Assembly (NCBI GenBank): GCA_036362985.1
Contig: JAYGXS010000003.1
Span: forward strand, 49,998,858-50,062,857
DNA length: 64,000 bases
Reading direction: 5' to 3'
From: Ligula intestinalis
Taxonomy: Eukaryota > Platyhelminthes > Cestoda > Diphyllobothriidea > Diphyllobothriidae
Numbering within the stretch: position 1 is the stretch's first letter; each line of letters begins with the position of its first letter. A model generated the notes under the pieces. The model saw nothing but the letters and a program-made list of their open reading frames with translations. It made no database searches and was not told where the DNA came from. A program made the translations under genes and the position numbers. Positions 35,115 to 46,130 of this stretch are shown piece by piece.

Positions 35115-35534
35115 AAACATTAATGTCAGAAGGAGCTAGGACGTTCACCGGGAGAGGTTTATTTGGTATCTGACGTTTTGGGGTAATTGTCTCGTCTATC
35201 CATCTTCTGAGAGTGAATACTCTGGCTCCTGGCTCTCGCTCGTTTCTTCCATGCGCGGAGTCTGTCAATATAGATTTGGCCGCTTTGTGGGGCTCGCGTC
35301 TTTCTGTCGGGTCCCGCGTTCAGTGTTCACTTAGTTACCCTTTACGTTAGTCATCTGTTTTGGGTCGGCTATCATCTCGACATGACCTGCTTCGTGGACA
35401 CACACGCTGATCGTAGAGTTTGTTGGCGGCTCCGATTTTCCCACGCCATGACTGTCCCCTGGTAAGAATGTTCTAAATACAAGACAGGAGGCAGGCAGAT
35501 TAATTTGGCGGTTTACCGAACAGTCGGTCAACAT
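35115..35534 (-). pseudogene. PLE GIY-YIG C-terminus and 3' end, divergent subfamily
   Basis: A 67-codon minus frame begins SVNRQINLPASCLVFRTF, corresponding to the INRHIELPPAY-type block at the end of the GIY-YIG domain. A Pro/Gly-containing tail follows. Downstream (35.2 to 35.12 kb) come CTCAGAAGATGG, AAAACGTCAGATACC and AATAAACCTCTCCCGGTGAA, placed like the 3'-terminal motif of the other subfamily but lacking CTGATGA. Confidence 0.55.
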
Positions 35535-35594
35535 CCAGCTTTCTTAAATTTGCCTTGATTTGTGATTTTAACTGCGGCCCACAATTTAAACGTC

Positions 35595-35645
35595 CGAAAA
35601 CACATAAACCTCTTCCCGTGAACGCCTTTTCTCCTTCTGAATAAC
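35595..35645 (+). repeat. Inverted copy of the 35.12 kb PLE tail
   Basis: CATAAACCTCTTCCCGTGAA and CTCCTTCTGA on the plus strand mirror AATAAACCTCTCCCGGTGAA and CTCCTTCTGA on the minus strand at 35.12-35.17 kb. The two bracket the 35.2-35.5 kb coding remnant. Confidence 0.6.
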
Positions 35646-35986
35646 CACCTAGGAAGCGAATTTCACCACTATAACTGTGCACCTTAGTGTATTTAAGCAA
35701 TGAAATTAAAACCCTTCACTGCATCATCGTGGAGTGATATTCAATGGAAGTTTCGACAAGGCAGTTATAAAAAGACTTGCGCCTAGTAGGCAAAAGCTCG
35801 GTGATAAGCAAGGCCAGAAGAACGACGGTCTTTCACTAATATTTCGGATTTCCCCTCGCAAACTCATAACTAGAGCCGACAACAAAGGCAGTAGAATGCA
35901 TTGTTGATATACTGCGGTTGATACGTAGCCACAGACAGACGCCCATTAAAAGTTCATGCTTTCTCTCTCTCATTCATCGCTGGGGT

Positions 35987-36452
35987 TCACAATAGGCTTG
36001 ATGACTGTTCGGTTAACCGCAACCGACCAGCTAACCGTCGAGATTTATTTCTTGGCGTTGACGATTGACAGAAGAATGACTGAGCAAAATTACTCCCTCG
36101 TATGGTCACAGGAACCAGTGCGCACTCGCTTGAATGGTTTCCGTGCTCAAGTAGGTCATGCTCATTGAAAAAGTAGTGGCAGAGGACCCTGAGTTTGCTT
36201 GTGGACTGAAAACGGGAGAACCAGGTGTTAAGCAATTCACGACTCACTTAGACGCCGCTTTTGGAAAGGATTTTGACCGAATCTAATCGGTCCTGAGTCC
36301 GACAATTCGAGGCTCAAATGCTGTAATGCGTTTTTTGATAGCGCCGATGCGTTTGCTGTTCTGTGATCACACGTGTCGGGAGGGGCATCACTTCTGTAAT
36401 ATATTTCAAACAATCCTTTACATGGACCTCTATTAGTTTCGCTTTGGCGCAT
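35987..36452 (-). pseudogene. PLE GIY-YIG endonuclease remnant
   Basis: A minus frame contains SRELLNTWFSRFQSTSKL, corresponding to NRELLESCFTGPQSINKC at 29.3 kb, then HDLLEHGNHSSECALVP. The frame upstream (36237-36452) is degraded and only loosely fits the RIAEH and GHxF blocks. Two frames are used. Confidence 0.5.
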
Positions 36453-36459
36453 AAACGGA

Positions 36460-38295
36460 GGCTAAACTATTAACTTTCCTTCACAGGAGGTAAATTGCCT
36501 CCGTGCAATTAACACCAGATCTCGCAAAAGACCCTTTTCGTTTACAACGTAGCTACTAGAATATGCTGGTTTCTCTTCCTATAAATTTCTTAACGTATTG
36601 TATGTTCTTTCCAAACTATTGTCGGTATTCAGACGTGTTGAGCCTATTCGGAAGTAAGATGCTGCAGTACCAAGTAATGTGGCTTGATTAACAGCATATT
36701 TGCCAACTCCGGCAGTCTTGTACCGGCATGCTGATTTAGATTATACATTTGTGCCAGCATTTTTAAGCTATTTTACTATTCGGAAATCACACCCCTGGTG
36801 TTTGATTGTGCAGTTTTCTGGGCGTGAACTTTTAACCATATTTGACTTCTCACACAAAAAACGACAATAAATGCTTTTAGGTAATAAAAGCATAGCCTAT
36901 TTCGTATACATATAGTCCACTGCTTTATTCCACTGACATTACAAACGACTAGGCAAATCACTATAGCCGCCCTTTCACTCGGGAAGGTGAAAAAACATGC
37001 CATGCCTAAAAGCTTTGACAGTCATATCTGTAAGTGTAGGCTGATTTGCAGAACTGACAAAATTCTGCTTGCCTGCCTATATAATCCCCTTATTAAGTCA
37101 ACCGCAAAAATTCCAACTGGTCATGGAGTTGATAACAACTTTTTAGGATGAATCAGTCAAAAATTGCAGAGGTCAAGCTTCGTCTACAATGTTTAGGAGT
37201 ACTCAGACCAATCGAAGGTTAATGTAAAAGAATTGAGCGGTTTTATCTGCTTTTAAAATTGTCGAGAAAGTAGCTGATGCAAGGGGAATGTTCACCTGTG
37301 GGAGGGCATTTTGCTTGTAAACACGCTGAATCAGCTGACCAAACAACATTCCCAAATAGAGCCGGCTTAAAAATTATTAAACTTGAAGATTTCCTTTTCA
37401 GGCAGAGATTTAAATGCAGCCTAGTGTAAAGTACAGCAGTCACCCGTTTTCAAAAGTTAAATTTGACTTGCAAACTCCTCGCTCAGGAAATGCCGCCCAT
37501 TTGACAAGAAATACGACGCGTACCGAAGGCCGCCACCGTCCTCTCTAATACAAAAGTGTGACGCACCTGGGATTTGCAGGTCTCCTCTGTTTGGGCTCGT
37601 CTGTGCTCGTCGAGGTGTGACTTCCGGTTTCAAGAATCATTTCTGATGCGAATGCTGCTGCTTCGATCAAAATAGGGCAGCCCATAGTTAGGGCTCCGAA
37701 AAAGATTTATTTTAAGAGGCATTACCAAACTACTTCCCCATCAACAGGATCTAGCTTCAGTGTTCTTGCATCAATTCTTCTGAGACTACAGTGCGCTGAT
37801 TTGAAAAAACCTCCTGCACATGTTGGATTTTTCAGGTTTTTCCTTTTCCGAGGCTCTACAAAGCATTTCCTTGCGGGGACTTCAGGTGCATGTGCCAATT
37901 CCAAAGATTTTCTACCGATTAAACATGAAGGTATTAAACTGGAATAAAAGTTAGTACTATTTTTGGGTGACAATCGCTCAATAAGCAAAACCTTTTCACC
38001 TGCCTGATTAATTGCCACGTCTGCTCAAGTGATGTAGATAGTTCCATTTTGAAGATCTTAAAGCAGTTAGATTTTCAGGTTCTTTGTGCCATTTATGTAT
38101 TTAAAATCAAATTGCGTCTCCTTCACAGGACACTGCTCTTGCTGGCTCTTATATCTCATCTATTAAAAAGAGAGCCTGACGCGTGGCGTGCAAAACCCCT
38201 AGTGCAAGACATTAAAGAGAAACAGTTCGTTGCTGTCGATCCGTTTGATTGCAAATAAATGTCAAATTTTAAACCCCATTCACTATTACATTGCT
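36460..38295. other. No gene recognised
   Basis: Frames of 66-98 codons without motif. The minus frame 37722-38018 and plus frame 38049-38258 have no known domain. Confidence 0.35.
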
Positions 38296-38299
38296 TTGG

Positions 38300-38880
38300 C
38301 TAAAGCCTGTTCTACGAACTGACAGCTAATCTGTTTATCAATTGTGTTTGTACCTTTAAATAAGTTACGAACTTAATGTATATCAAAAAGGTGGGTCATG
38401 TTAATTACATTTGAGGAGGAGAAGAATAAGAAACAGCTTCGAGAACTTTATTTGCCTGACGTTTCGGATTCCTTTGATGACCCATCATCAGGGACAATAG
38501 CAGAAGCAGGTATCTAATGCACAGGGTATTGCAGAATTTATAGGTTGCAGTCGCTATGCTACTGCGTATCTAAGAAAATTAACGTCCTGTTCTCCCCTAT
38601 CTAGGGTATTTGCCCGCTTTTGCGTTAATTGCTTAATGGTCGGCGTGTGGGTCGTGACGCGTTGAACTTTCATCAATTGTGGTGAACTTAGACATGAAGG
38701 CTGCTCAGCCATCTGCAAACCCTATCTACTGTTACTTTGTTTTGACTTAATTGCATAGGATGGTTTGACATCTAATTTGCACATCAACTGTGTTTACACC
38801 CTTAAATGAGTAACGACTCAAAATTAGTTGATGGCTTTTGGTCAAGTTAATTACTTGTCTCATTAATGAGGAAAAAGGCT
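38300..38880 (-). repeat. Direct repeat of PLE downstream sequence around a PLE 3' end
   Basis: About 100 bases at 38.33-38.43 kb (TCAATTGTGTTTGTACCTTT and ATGTTAATTACATTTGAGG) recur at 38.78-38.88 kb (TCAACTGTGTTTACACCCTT and AAGTTAATTACTTGTCTCA). Each lies just past a minus-strand PLE 3'-terminal motif (38.45 and 38.92 kb). Two successive PLE ends therefore share the same continuation, as expected for a head-to-tail array rather than two chance insertions. Confidence 0.6.
38440..38700 (-). other. PLE 3' region and terminal motif (subfamily 1)
   Basis: On the minus strand: AGTTCACCACAATTGATGAA and GTCACGACCCACACGCCG (the 3' region as at 0.56 kb), then CTGCTTCTGCTATTGTCC, CTGATGATGGGTCATC, AAAGGAATCCGAAACGTCAG and GCAAATAAAG, ending in a TTCTTATTCTTCTCCTCCTC tract. 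The core words CTGATGA and GAAAC are intact, and GGGT can pair with ATCC between them. Confidence 0.7.
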
Positions 38881-39210
38881 GGTTGAGCTCCAGATCAATT
38901 TGTTTATTGTTCTGAGCTTTCGGGCTCCGGCGGGAGTTCATCGTCAGAAATAAAAGCGTCCTCGAAAAACATGCAACAGTTATAGGGGACAAGAACCAAC
39001 CAACCGTTATACGGGGGTGGAGGGAAAAGAGGGGGGAACTCATTAATCTCCAGTGTCGGCCGTGCGAATATGTCTGCCAAGAGCGATTTATGCCGGCACC
39101 AGATCGATAGATCGAATGACTGCAGTCTCATTCGAGGCCCAGGCTTCAATAAATTCTCGGCCTGTCTTGCTGCCGGCGGTAGCGATTATCTTCGCAGCTG
39201 CTCAGAACAG
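38880..39210 (-). pseudogene. PLE GIY-YIG C-terminus with 3'-terminal motif
   Basis: The minus strand reads AKIIATAGSKTGREFIEAW, ASNETAVIRSIDLVPA, then a stop. Downstream at 38.92 kb is TTTCTGACGATGAACTCC, a CGCC loop, GGAGCCCGAAAGCTCAGAAC and AATAAACAAATTGATCTGG. The coding part matches the 19.3 kb copy block for block. The CTCC and GGAG arms pair. Confidence 0.7.
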
Positions 39211-39265
39211 TAAACAAATTTATCCGGAGCTCGACAGCCCTTCTTCCTCATTCATGCAAATATCT
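39200..39265 (+). repeat. Inverted copy of the same PLE 3' tail
   Basis: CTCAGAACAGTAAACAAATT and ATCCGGAGCTC on the plus strand mirror CTCAGAACAATAAACAAATT and ATCTGGAGCTC on the minus strand at 38.88-38.92 kb. The inverted copy joins the coding remnant abruptly at about 39.2 kb, upstream (on the minus strand) of the GIY-YIG end. Confidence 0.65.
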
Positions 39266-39399
39266 GGAACGCGAACGTTTTCATTTACTTTTCTCATAAT
39301 TTTGATAAATACCGGGAGCATAATCCCGCATCCGTAAGGAAGAGAAGGAGGTCATGGACTGCTAAATACAAATGTCTAATCAAACCTTGTTTTCAAAAA

Positions 39400-39770
39400 T
39401 GATAGCGCCTATGTTGGTAGTGCATTTGTCGAATGATGGCAAAATGGGCAACAGAAGATTCCCCAAATCAAAATTCAGGGAAGACCGATACGATTGGACA
39501 GCGTTGACTGTGACAAGAAACTTGTAAAATGGCTGTAAAGAAAGATGTTACTCGAGCCAGTTCTTATTGTATGAGTATGTTTTTGCGCGCGGGAATACCT
39601 GACCCCGGAGCATGCCCTCTGTCGCCTGACACCAAACTTATTTGGTTTCGAACTGGCCTAGAGCATAGGAGGGCGATCCCGCGGCGGATCGACCAGGAGC
39701 GACAGGGAGAGACTATCACGCGCGAGGACGCAAGACTTAGCGGGTGAGTCAGGGGAAGTGGCGCTGCCCG
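39400..39770 (+). repeat. Dispersed repeat D
   Basis: GATGGCAAAATGGGCAACAG, TCAAAATTCAGGGAAGACCG, CCTCTGTCGCCTGACACC and TCACGCGCGAGGACGCAAG recur in the same order at 52.98-53.34 kb. A 72-codon plus frame (39529-39747) spans it, but the frame is not kept in the other copy. Confidence 0.6.
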
Positions 39771-39774
39771 CGGA

Positions 39775-40235
39775 CTGCCACATGTTCACCAACCACGGTC
39801 CACGACCTACGAGCTTTCTCCTCAGAAAAATAAACAATCTGATGCGCTTAAAGCTATCACGGTGCGCTAAAAGCCGTAGCCGGGAGTGGGGGTTCAAACT
39901 GAGGGGATAACTTGGACACCACATTGAGTCCAGTGTGTGTTTTGTTGTTTGGAGTGACTTGCTGTGGGCTGCAAGTCAGATTCAATGACTCCTTCTAAAT
40001 GTGGCGCTCCCATGCGGGAGCCTACCTAGCAAGTCTATATGGTTGTCGCGCGTGTTGGAGTGTGTTTCGCACACAGTGCCTGCACCCTCCCCCATTTCCG
40101 GTCTTCTCGACTTTTGTCTTTATATCGCACACAGGTTTGGAGGTTATCAGAGGGTGCGCTAGATCCGATGAGTCTACTTTCACTATAATTCACCTCCTCT
40201 GCCTTTAGCTTGCTGAAGCTCGTGGTGGACATCAT
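39775..40235. other. Mixed-composition spacer
   Basis: Nothing recognised between repeat D and a PLE 3' end. Short overlapping frames only. Confidence 0.35.
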
Positions 40236-40289
40236 CGAGAGCGACGGTCAAACTGTGCGGGCTCTCGCAGGCAGTCGCGCACGAATTGA

Positions 40290-40400
40290 GAATGCCGATA
40301 AAAAAGACGACTCGATCGGTGGGACAATACATTTATTCGTCTGACGTTTCGAAATCCGTCGCGGATTCATCCTCAGAGACATTGGCAGAACACAGTAGCA
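40290..40400 (-). other. PLE 3'-terminal motif, minus strand
   Basis: On the minus strand: CCAATGTCTCTGAGGATG, AATCCGCGACGGATTTCGAA, ACGTCAGACGAATAAATG, TATTGTCCCACCGATCGAG and TCGTCTTTTTT. AATCCG and CGGATT form a perfect six-pair hairpin around CGA. The coding part that should precede it (above 40.4 kb) is not recognised. Confidence 0.7.
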
Positions 40401-40404
40401 GATG

Positions 40405-42960
40405 AAGCCAGAGGAAGGCTTGGATTGTCATGTCTGGCGTGTAAGCCACCGTCAGTCGGTCTTACTAGTAGGAAAATGTGCCCACGATTCATAGGCGTCA
40501 AGTTTTGAAATTAAAAATGCCTGTTGCCGGTTTTGGGGCTCAAATCTCGCAAACCTGGGGTTGAGTAAAGCTGGCTGACAACAGCTGATAATTTTAAAAT
40601 AGCCATCCTAGTCTTTTTTGTATCGGAATGCTGAGCCTGTTTGATCATGGGCTTGTCCTCTGTGATTAAGTATCTCCCTTATCAAATTATATGCAGATCT
40701 TCAGTTCTGTAACCCTTTTCTTTTGGTCATGTCTGTTACATGGATCCAAAGTATAACGTCCGTTTTTCGGTGACCTGATGGCATAAGGAAATAGTTACAC
40801 GTTAAAAAGTAATAGTTTCTTTCTGATTTCGTGCTGGTTACAATTGTATGTAAATGTCAAATGTCATTGAGCTCTAGTACTTATCATCGAGCGTTAACGA
40901 AAGACCAATGTGCACGAACTTAGCCGATTATCCTGTTGTACCTAACTGTACAACAACCACTCTCTCGTCTTGACTTTCCACGATTTGTTCAACATACATT
41001 ATTTTGTGCCTGGAAAACTCAATTCCAACTGAGGAGGAGCTTCACCGAAACAGAAAACAAAAGAATCTCTGGCATTTATTGTGTTATGAGTTTTGTACAT
41101 GCATTCCCATGGCGATATTTGTACCAGCGTGCTAATATACACCCGTGGATAAATCGATGTAAAAGAGTTGTCATTCACTCAGCTCCTAAATGGTAAATAT
41201 GTAGGTTCCTTTAACTCTTTTGATGGATCGGGTTAAAAACTGTAAGCCATTGTTGCAACTTTCTGCAATTATTCGTCTGTCACGCTCAGTGTTTGCTTGC
41301 CAATTTTCTTCTTAAATGCCAAGCTAGGTAAACAATCTGTTCGATGTATACCGCTGATGTTAATAATAATTGAGTTATCTCATGAGATAAATTTATTTTT
41401 GTTATGCAAACATGCTTTCAGATTACATACGTTTCTCTTGCTTCGAATAACTGTGCGAAATGCTATCAACAAAAGGCCAGAAAAGCACTTTTAAAGACAC
41501 AGTTCTCCGGCAGTTTAGCAATGTGATTTTATCTCATGGGACATAGCTTGATTGACAAACGAAAACGTGAGTCTACGTCAGCGTATAATCACCAGCTAAA
41601 ATTACCATAGGGGAAGTTATAGGGGATGAAGTAGTTATTTCATTTCACATAACTTTTACTTTTAGGAGTTAGATTCGCAAATGAAATTCGGTAGTCTAAG
41701 CATTCAGGTTTTTAAGAATCCCTCGAATGGAGGAGAATATATGGCCTTTTGTGCAACTTAACATTCTAATCATAACTGCCAAGCCTGATTTCAAGTGTAT
41801 TCATTACCGAATAAACAGATTATTTAAACGAATTAATTCAACTTACCTATCAGTATGATGTATCAGCACTGACATTTTGTGCACCAAATTATACTCGAAT
41901 CCTATTTTAAACTATATAATTGGACCTTTACCTAGTAGCTGCGCCGTCAGTTTTGTAAATTACAATAGCTGATGTCGTTTATATTACTAGGTTTAAATTA
42001 CTCTTGCAAATGGAAAAATATCTTTACTTGAGATTCACAACGTTTGCTATTAGGCCATATACCAACAAACCATAGCTATGGGAATCCAGCAAAAATGCAC
42101 CGAGGAAGCTTATTACTGGGCCTATTAAGATCCGTACTGGAAAAGCTAGCTATTACTGTCCTCCTTAGAAGTATTTGGCATTTACTTCGCCCACTTATGA
42201 ATATGTTTCAAAGGAGTCAGAATAATATCCTTTCATAAACTATACACTTGATAGGCTTGAAGTCAAAATATGATATGAAGAGAAATGTGAAGATTAAAAT
42301 CTGTTTCAATAGAAATTATTTATCAACATCTAAAAAGATGAGGTTATGCCTAAAACAAAGTACATTTTGATCAGGAAGTTGATTGCAAAACGGTAGTAAA
42401 TTCTGCGCACCACCGGATTTCCTCAAGCATTATGACTTCTCGTTACTACGTCTGCCATTCATTTTAGCTTTTACGTAGACCACAATCGCTCGATTTTCCC
42501 ATTTTGTACAGGTTAAAAAAAGTCTTTATTCATTTGACTGCGCCTTTTTGTAATGTTTGGCAGCAGAATGTTCCAGTCAGAAAAATTTAACAATCTGATT
42601 TTCGGGAAATTAGTCTGTTGCATGTTTTGTAATTAAAACTCGACAGGATTTCTCCTCACTTTTCATTTTCCGTCCAAGTGCGGAATAAGCCAGCATCTTC
42701 TTCCTGTTGAAACGTTATAATAAAGAAAAAAGGGAGAAAAGTGCAAAAGGCGAAACTTTCACATGGCCAAATCTAATGAATAAAGATGAGCAAATAGGAA
42801 ATATACAGACCTTAGCTGCAGCCGAAGACAGACTATATATCACCTACGACTAAGGTTACAGATCAACTCTGATTGGTCATTTCCGTTTTGCCTTACAGAG
42901 GTCGTGCTCCAAAGCCTTTGCAACCGATCACACGCCGATGGGTAATTAATTATGGATAAG
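40405..42960. other. AT-rich DNA without recognised features
   Basis: Short frames only (60-86 codons). No repeat shared with the rest of the window was noticed. Confidence 0.35.
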
Positions 42961-42964
42961 TTTT

Positions 42965-43012
42965 ACTGACCAAGGCAACAGCAGCAGTAGTCGTCGCAGC
43001 GGCAGCAGCATT
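42965..43012. repeat. Imperfect trinucleotide (CAG-like) repeat
   Basis: CAACAGCAGCAGTAGTCGTC and GCAGCGGCAGCAGCA form an interrupted CAG/GTC-type microsatellite. Confidence 0.7.
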
Positions 43013-43209
43013 ACTGAAAAAACTGCTGTTGGCTTATTTGCAGTCAAAGTTAAAACACATATCCGCTCGAGGTTTACATTCAGGCATCGCGCAAGGCTCA
43101 CAACAATGAACCAGGTTAAATACTGGAGATGGAAAATAGTAAATCACCGGTGTGCACAATTCAGCCGTTAATCCTACTCACAGAACAAGGATGGATCTGA
43201 GAAGACGAA

Positions 43210-43315
43210 GAAAAAGAAGAATAAGAAGACTCGATCGCTGGGACAATATGTTTATTCGCCTGACGTTTCGATATCCATCGCGGATTCGTCATCAGAGACA
43301 TTAGTAGCAGGGATG
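43210..43315 (-). other. PLE 3'-terminal motif, minus strand
   Basis: On the minus strand: CTACTAATGTCTCTGATGAC, GAATCCGCGATGGATATCGA, AACGTCAGGCGAATAAAC, ATATTGTCCCAGCGATCGAG, then a TCTTCTTATTCTTCTTTTTC tract. The core words CTGATGA and GAAAC are intact and ATCC pairs with GGAT. No coding remnant is recognised just upstream. Confidence 0.75.
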
Positions 43316-43319
43316 GATC

Positions 43320-44360
43320 TTTCAGTTTCGCCCCTGCCCCTCACAAAATTGGGCATCTGTGCTTCGAAGCCGTGCTTGAAATCTCTCTCAAGTTTGCAGA
43401 CTGGCTTTGAGCTATGTTGTTGTTCGATGACATTGCATTAGACGGGTCTGATCATTCCAGTGTGCCTCTGTTGAATTAAACCGGAAAAACAAACAACTCT
43501 TGATTTTTGGTAGTCCGTGATGTTTGAGTTTAAACGTGAGCAAGCATTCTTTGTTGAATCACAGGAGTAGCTTCGACTCAGTAACTTAAGAGCACTGTGG
43601 ACATTCTTTTAATTAAATTTGTATGGTCTGGAAAAATGTTGTGGCCAAATTTGTTAGCGAGAAATTTATTAGGTGTCTTGGATGGCTGGTCTAAAAGACA
43701 GATATTTGCCGTTATGAAACAAAACGTGAACGAAAACATGGCTCCAAAGCTTTTAAAGTTTCACAGCGATCTTCTAAGCTGAGTGATCATAACGCATTTC
43801 CAATAAGTCAAATAGGCTTACCTTTTACCTAGGCCTGTTTTGTGCGATGAGGAAACAACAAGTTATTAACACAAATGTCTAACTTTTAAAAAATGTTTTC
43901 AAAACGAAATTTTTTTTCATTAGACAGTAGCTAGGTCTTTTGCATGGAAAGAAAATTGGCATCGATAGTTGCTACTATTTGCTTTCACAACAGAGAGTGC
44001 TACAGTTAACTAAATGTTTCTCTAGACACGATGAAATCATATTTAACAGTTGTCATTGAACGAAATATTATACACTGGTTAATAGTATTTGTCAAACTGA
44101 AGACTACCAGACAGTACATGATGATGACTATATACTAGATCTGTCAAAGTTAATTATGATGCTGTTGTTCCGAAGTGCCATCCAATATAACTTTCGAACT
44201 GTTACTTGCACAGCAGATCCATTCCCTTAACTAACGGTTCACTGGGTCGCGCTATAATTCAGCTAATTGCGGGTGGTGTTAAGACCTCAATGCAACTAAT
44301 TTCATTTAATTGTCTTACAACCGACACTGCAGCAATTTCAGCTGACCCTTGTCAGGATGA
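43320..44360. other. No feature recognised
   Basis: A 61-codon plus frame (43597-43782) without motif. Confidence 0.35.
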
Positions 44361-44367
44361 TAGTATT

Positions 44368-44535
44368 GCCGGCCAGGACAACGGCGGCTGGAATGACCAT
44401 TTCTGGCTTACCATCCGTCATCAGTCAGTCATATCCGGACCCAAGTGGTGCGCCAACCGAGCCTCAAACTGAAAACCTTTTGATCAAAGTCTAACGCCCC
44501 AATAATTGGTCCACGAGCGCGTTGTCTTGCTTGCC
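44368..44535 (-). mobile_element. tRNA-like short repeat, family S2, minus strand
   Basis: On the minus strand: GCTCGTGGACCAATTATTG, GGGCGTTAGACTTTGATCAA, AAGGTTTTCAGTTTGAGGCT, CGGTTGGCGCACCACTTGGG, then TATGACTGACTGATGACGG. The same order is found at 22.8 kb (plus) and 58.95 kb (minus). The B box is altered (AGTTTGAGG for GGTTCGAAC). Confidence 0.65.
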
Positions 44536-44539
44536 TAAA

Positions 44540-46125
44540 CTACTAGCTGCTATGGCTGCCATCAGGACCCGAGAAATGAGCTCCAAGGTAGGGCAAAGTG
44601 GGACATGTGAGTTCCGCTTGAGGTCAGTGAACGTTCGTCAACGAGTGTGGTCAGGATATTTTCACATTGTCTCCGCAGATAGCAAATTATCTGCCATATA
44701 TTTCGGGAGTGCGGACATGACCTAATAGAACTCTCAATTTCAACAAGAAATCCACATTCAATCAACACCACATGATCATTTTCCAAAAGGATCTTGTTTC
44801 CACAACGGCCAACAGGGCTAGTTTAGAGTTTCCACATTTCAATACTTGCTTTACTTTATGATAAACAGCATTTCAGGCATCTTCTGTTAGCTGAATTCAA
44901 TATTTTATGAACTATTACGATAACTTCACAAATAGTGTTTTTTGTTTCATCAAATTATAAGAGAATACAAGATCGTGTCAACGTTCTAATGATAGACTGT
45001 ACCAGAAATGCACGAATATTTGAAAACCCAAGAAAACATGAATCAGTCAATAAAATCCTGACAAAACAAAGTAACAAACTTGACCAAGAAATCTCGGGTC
45101 CTATAAAAATGTGTTTTAAGCAATTAAGATTTCGAGAGCTTCCTAAATTCAAGACTTTGTTTAGTTAATCCACGATGCCAAGAATAAAAGCGCTTGTAAT
45201 GCAGTTTAAGTTGCTGACCCAACGGAGCAAGATTAGGATAAAACGGACGCTGCTTTGCAAAGATGATTGATAGGACACGCTAAATTCCAAAAAAGGATGC
45301 TGTTAGGTTTGCGGTTGAGAGAACTACGTTGCGATTCGGGTTAGTGTTAGGAAATTAAGATGCGGAAGTACTTATAACTTTGTGTCCTAACCTTTCCACA
45401 GACCGCGCCGTTTACCGTCCAACAACACTTCTTTCGAATCCCCAAAGGAGACCTTAAGAGCAGGGGTAGAAAAAGGAAGTCCATTGCCGTATGCAGAGTT
45501 TATAATGCAAGTAAAGCATGTGCAAGTCCGTACAATCGGACCGATCAGAAACTTTACTCAAGTGGGTGACGGCTTTACGGGCTTTCTGACTCAACCGACT
45601 GGCGTGGTAGTCTTAAGCCTGGCCGCAGACTGCGTGTTATGACGTGCAATAAATGTGGGCAGATAGTGTGTCATGGGAGCCCATTACCAAGGCATAGTGC
45701 GGTCGAGTCGGTTAGGCCCGCTCTAAACATTTAATTTGGCGCGCTATCCAGTACTAACAGCTTATTATCACGCGTCAGACCAAGTGATGAGGCAGAATTA
45801 TTTTGTATATATTACTCATCCTTGCCTCGCAAAACCCATTTTCGTCTCCTTGTTGCCTCACGGGTCACCTACGTTGGTAATATATTATATTTAAAAATAG
45901 TTTCGGTAGGCCTTCAAGGCTTAACTTGATGACAGATATGTTCTTCGGAAAAAAGAAAGAAATTTTATTGTGGCTATTGCGACGCTGGTTCTCCTCGTCG
46001 TGGTCAGATTTCGTCAACGATGCAAAAAACAGTAACTCTTTCAAAGGTGCTTAAAAAATCTATACGCGTTTGGCATTTACTTCAGTAAGTGGCCTCTGTG
46101 TGCGGTAGTCTGAATTGATTGGTTC
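44540..46125. other. No gene recognised
   Basis: A G/T-asymmetric word run (GGGTTAGTGTTAGG near 45.34 kb) and two eight-base arms AACCGACT and AGTCGGTT about 100 bases apart (45.59 and 45.70 kb) were noticed. Neither defines an element. Confidence 0.35.
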
Positions 46126-46130
46126 TTGCC

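Noticed and set aside
38300..43315. Long terminal repeats of an LTR retrotransposon
   Set aside because: The repeated ends follow GIY-YIG coding remnants and lack TG...CA borders, a primer-binding site, and gag, protease or integrase motifs. PLE termini fit better.
45590..45720. Inverted-repeat transposon
   Set aside because: Only eight-base arms (AACCGACT and AGTCGGTT) about 100 bases apart, without target duplication or a second copy.
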